Part shown: positions 61,327 to 64,000 of the stretch, piece by piece
Layout: each line of letters starts with the position of its first letter
Position numbering within the stretch: the first letter of the stretch is position 1
Assembly: GCF_937616625.2 (NCBI RefSeq)
Contig: NC_065574.1
Location: forward strand, 6,512,501-6,576,500
Direction: 5' to 3'
From: Mercurialis annua
Lineage: Eukaryota; Streptophyta; Magnoliopsida; Malpighiales; Euphorbiaceae
Length of the DNA stretch: 64,000 nt
The notes under the pieces: model-generated
Database searches by the model: none
Told to the model about the DNA's origin: nothing
The model's input: the letters and a program-made list of their open reading frames with translations, nothing else
Made by a program: the position numbers and the translations under genes

Positions 61327-62327
61327 ATAAGGCCTTTTTTTTACTCTCTTCACTATATTTTGTTGACTGGCTTTTCTTCTACATTTTTTTATGAATTCAT
61401 AATTTTTTTATACGAATGTAAAATGTGTCCATATAAAATATAAACAGACTGCAATCTGGTTGATTTGGATAAAAATTTACATAAATTTTGCTTACTACAG
61501 TTGATTTGATCAATTATGCTCTGCCAGTATCAACTTGATTTTTTGAACAGTCAGTTTTAACTCTACTGTAATTGCTAACTTGGAAAAAGTATCTGCAGAT
61601 TGGAAAATTCTTACCTGGTCCATGAAAAATTCATGAACCTATCCAATTTGATCAAATCCAAAAAAACAAATTGACTATTAAATGTCAAAAGTGAAATATA
61701 GTTTGACAGGCATCAGTGCTTAAACCAGCAAAGAATGAGCATTCATAGTTTTGCTTTGGCCACTAGAATTAGAATAATTTACATTCTCTCTCGTTACAAA
61801 GCCGATATGAACGACTAAAATTACCGACATCACTAAAATTGACAGAAACAACACAATATGACTACAAGAACAATCAAATTATTGAATAAGAACTTAAGAA
61901 TAAGTAGATTACAAATAAAAAATATTAGAAACAGTTCGGAGACAGACGATAGTATAGGTGTAGCTGATGACCCTAAACTTATGAATTTTTCATCGTCCTT
62001 ATAAATCAAAGTACGATTAGACAACTACAGAGGGAATTTAAAGGAATGAGATTAGATAAGCATCTTAAATAGATATTCTTTTTCCAAAACAAGAAAAGGA
62101 AATGACTTCTAATAACATTAAAAACAAAACAGTGTAACTGTAAAGAATTCTAATACACAAGCCACAAACCCTAAAAAGCAGCCTTTTTAAGTGAATGGAA
62201 AATGTCCACCCAAGGTCCACCTGCAACAAAACATGTAAATTGTAGATGTACTCTATTGGCTTTCCATTACAATTCCCTTCAAGTAGGCACAATTTTACAC
62301 TTAATAATTCAGCAAATGATTCCCTCA
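61327..62327. other. Spacer between the POP promoter and the phosphatase 3' end
   Basis: About 1 kb, AT-rich, holding the POP promoter (minus strand, next to 61327) and the phosphatase 3' UTR (62327 downward). The minus-strand frames at 61833-62024 and 62065-62514 are not recognised; the latter overlaps the last phosphatase exon in another context and is a by-product. No repeat identified. Confidence 0.45.
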
Positions 62328-63569
62328 TCATAAGAAATATGGAACTCCTGTCCTTGGCCCTCTCATCTGGTTGTTCTCCTCTGTTTCTGTGAAAAACTTC
62401 ACCTCTCTCTCCTAAATAAATCACAAATAAACAATTACCCGTCAACACGTCACCGATGACAAAAGTACTATTCATCAAGGAGATCATCAAATTGCTACTT
62501 GAAAAAGAATGCACATGTAACTACCATTCTTAGCTATGTTTCGAAGAAAACGACAAACTATCGGTCTTAGCTTAATTATCATGAAACCGTCACAAATCAT
62601 CCACAAGTTGTAACAGTACTAACTGTCGAGCAGTATTCGCAATTTATCAACATTACGTGACAGCACCTGAACTTTTATGATTTGAGCTTGAAGCTCATAT
62701 GTTTAGATGTATGGGATAAGAAGTAGAGGGCGATTATGAGATTAACTATCATTTTGTAGCCTGAGGCTAAATGGGCCCTACAGAATTAAAGATAGCGGAA
62801 AACATGATGCTAGCAAAAGGCTTAATGTGTTCAAGAGTAAATACAAGTCATTTTCACACAACTGGCCTGCAATACTGACATTTCATTTGGCAGGAATACC
62901 AAAAAAAAAAATGATAATTGGCTGTCTGAAAACAATTTAAAGTTGCCCTTTTTGACTATTGTTGCACATAATGCAGTTTTCAATTCCAATCCTGATGGTG
63001 AGCTGATAAAAATCTTAAGGTGCCAATGCATTAATCGTATTTTTCAATATCAAATTTCTTTATTTAGTAATCCACCAAAATAAATAGAAGGAAACGTCTG
63101 ATACTCACCATGTTCTCATTGAAGCTCAAGATAGAAGCTACATTCCCACAACGGTAGCAATAATTTGGAGCAGACCAAACCTGCAAAATGAACCAGATCT
63201 TTATACCAAATTGCATTAATAAATTCAAAATCATAGCATACAAAAGATTCAGAGTCCTTACGGTTACTAAGCCTTTATCTTGAAACATGTATTTAAGACC
63301 TTCTTGTACAAGTTGGTGTGCCCGACAAACCAGATCAAGATTATTAATGTGATTGAACTGCAGCAAAAATATAACATGTCAGATGGGCAGTCATTTTTAT
63401 TAAAGCTTACCTTAGAGACAATTACCTCAGAAGTAACCCTGGATCCAAAAAGCCAGCCTGCTCCTCGTGGACTAACTGCCCATGTTTCAATATCTTCAGG
63501 ATCACTCCACATTAGATCACAGAATGGCCCTTCATGTGGGATCTCACAATTGCGTTCAATTACTCTTAT
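62328..63569 (-). CDS. FYPP3: Ser/Thr protein phosphatase, FYPP/PP6 catalytic type (C-terminal part, continues beyond the window)
   Basis: Four last coding exons: 63426-63569, 63262-63357, 63109-63180, 62328-62411. They encode the final 131 residues of a metal-dependent PPP-family phosphatase. Visible family motifs are [43 protein letters not shown] (metal-binding His), [13 protein letters not shown] and the C-terminal PYFL, whose final Leu is the site of carboxyl methylation in PP2A/PP4/PP6. CYRCGN and the [10 protein letters not shown] ending point to the plant FYPP1/FYPP3 group (PP6 catalytic subunits), which in Arabidopsis interact with phytochrome and dephosphorylate PIN auxin carriers and ABI5. 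The upstream exons with the GDxHG, GDxVDRG and GNHE motifs lie beyond the right edge. FYPP1 versus FYPP3 cannot be decided. Confidence 0.92.
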
Positions 63570-64000
63570 CTGCCAAGTAACCAGTCCATGCAAGCCATTA
63601 GAGGATAAAAAGCAAGAGCTTGTATACCAGAAACACATAAACAGAACAGGACATATTTCTACGACTACGACTACTAGTTCTTCTAACAAAAATCCTCGCA
63701 ACAAACCCCGTCTAAAACGGAGCAAGTTGTAAAATTGTGAACTTAAATTTAAGATGCACTTTTTTATTATAAGAATCTTTGCACCAAACTCTTTAGATAC
63801 ACCACAATCTGCTGAATCGTCCATTGATATGTCTGACGGAGATCAAAACCAAGAAAGAATCAATAGATTTCAGTGCAAGTGCCAAAAAAAAACATAGACA
63901 GTTCCGCATACTTCCATAGTTTCAATGCATGCAGGCACATGTGCATGCATATCGCATGCCCACAGATGCTATCCCAAGGCAATGACACGGAGGCTTGATC
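63570..64000 (-). other. Intron of the phosphatase gene, running off the window
   Basis: No further exon of the phosphatase is recognisable up to the edge; the expected preceding exon (ending near the HGGLSP motif) is not present. The open frames here are chance. Confidence 0.55.

Noticed and set aside
62065..62514. 149-codon minus-strand frame near the phosphatase 3' end
   Set aside because: Overlaps the last phosphatase exon in another frame and reads through intron and 3' UTR.
63267..63824. 185-codon minus-strand frame spanning phosphatase exon 63426-63569
   Set aside because: Only the exon portion is real coding; the rest is intron read-through.

Overview
The window is nuclear DNA from a flowering plant, almost certainly a eudicot. 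Genes have many short exons, GT-AG introns and AT-rich spacers full of small inverted-repeat transposons. The recognisable proteins (plant aspartyl protease, CHR27/CHR28-type SNF2-RING helicase, plant HMGB, FYPP-type phosphatase) are plant forms. The species cannot be named from the sequence.

Layout. 1-13.6 kb: an intronless aspartyl protease (+) converges on a 10-coding-exon SNF2/RING helicase (-, CHR28-like). 13.7-30.4 kb: mostly transposon-derived spacer with Stowaway-like and Mutator-like (MULE) miniature elements, a 2-kb inverted-repeat element carrying a CT microsatellite and a TTATCAT/ATGATAA array, other tandem repeats, and one small gene for a 64-residue basic protein. 30.4-34.5 kb: an HMGB gene (+, 8 exons) converges on an intronless extracellular LRR protein gene (-). 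34.5-40.2 kb: spacer with more miniature elements. 40.2-61.3 kb: a tandem array on the minus strand of an intronless DUF6817/TPR-like gene followed downstream by an oligopeptidase B-type prolyl oligopeptidase (POP) gene. Unit 0 keeps only the DUF6817/TPR gene and ends in a LINE fragment and a Helitron. Unit A has a DUF6817/TPR gene and a 5'-truncated POP. Unit B has a DUF6817/TPR gene and a full-length POP. 62.3-64 kb: the last four coding exons of a FYPP-type (PP6 catalytic) phosphatase running off the right edge.

From memory of Arabidopsis gene order, helicase, aspartyl protease, POP and FYPP neighbours are split there between two duplicated segments (At3g19980-At3g20015 and At1g50370-At1g50410). 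This window seems to keep the partners of both on one segment.

The most notable part is the 9.3-kb tandem duplication. Its junction lies inside a Helitron and inside POP exon 2. A 3,059-bp block carrying the DUF6817/TPR gene looks almost identical between units A and B, while the adjoining POP halves have clearly diverged. That mosaic suggests recent gene conversion, or an assembly problem. I found no gene cluster that amounts to a new multi-gene system. The unusual material is structural: duplication, truncation and element-born repeats.
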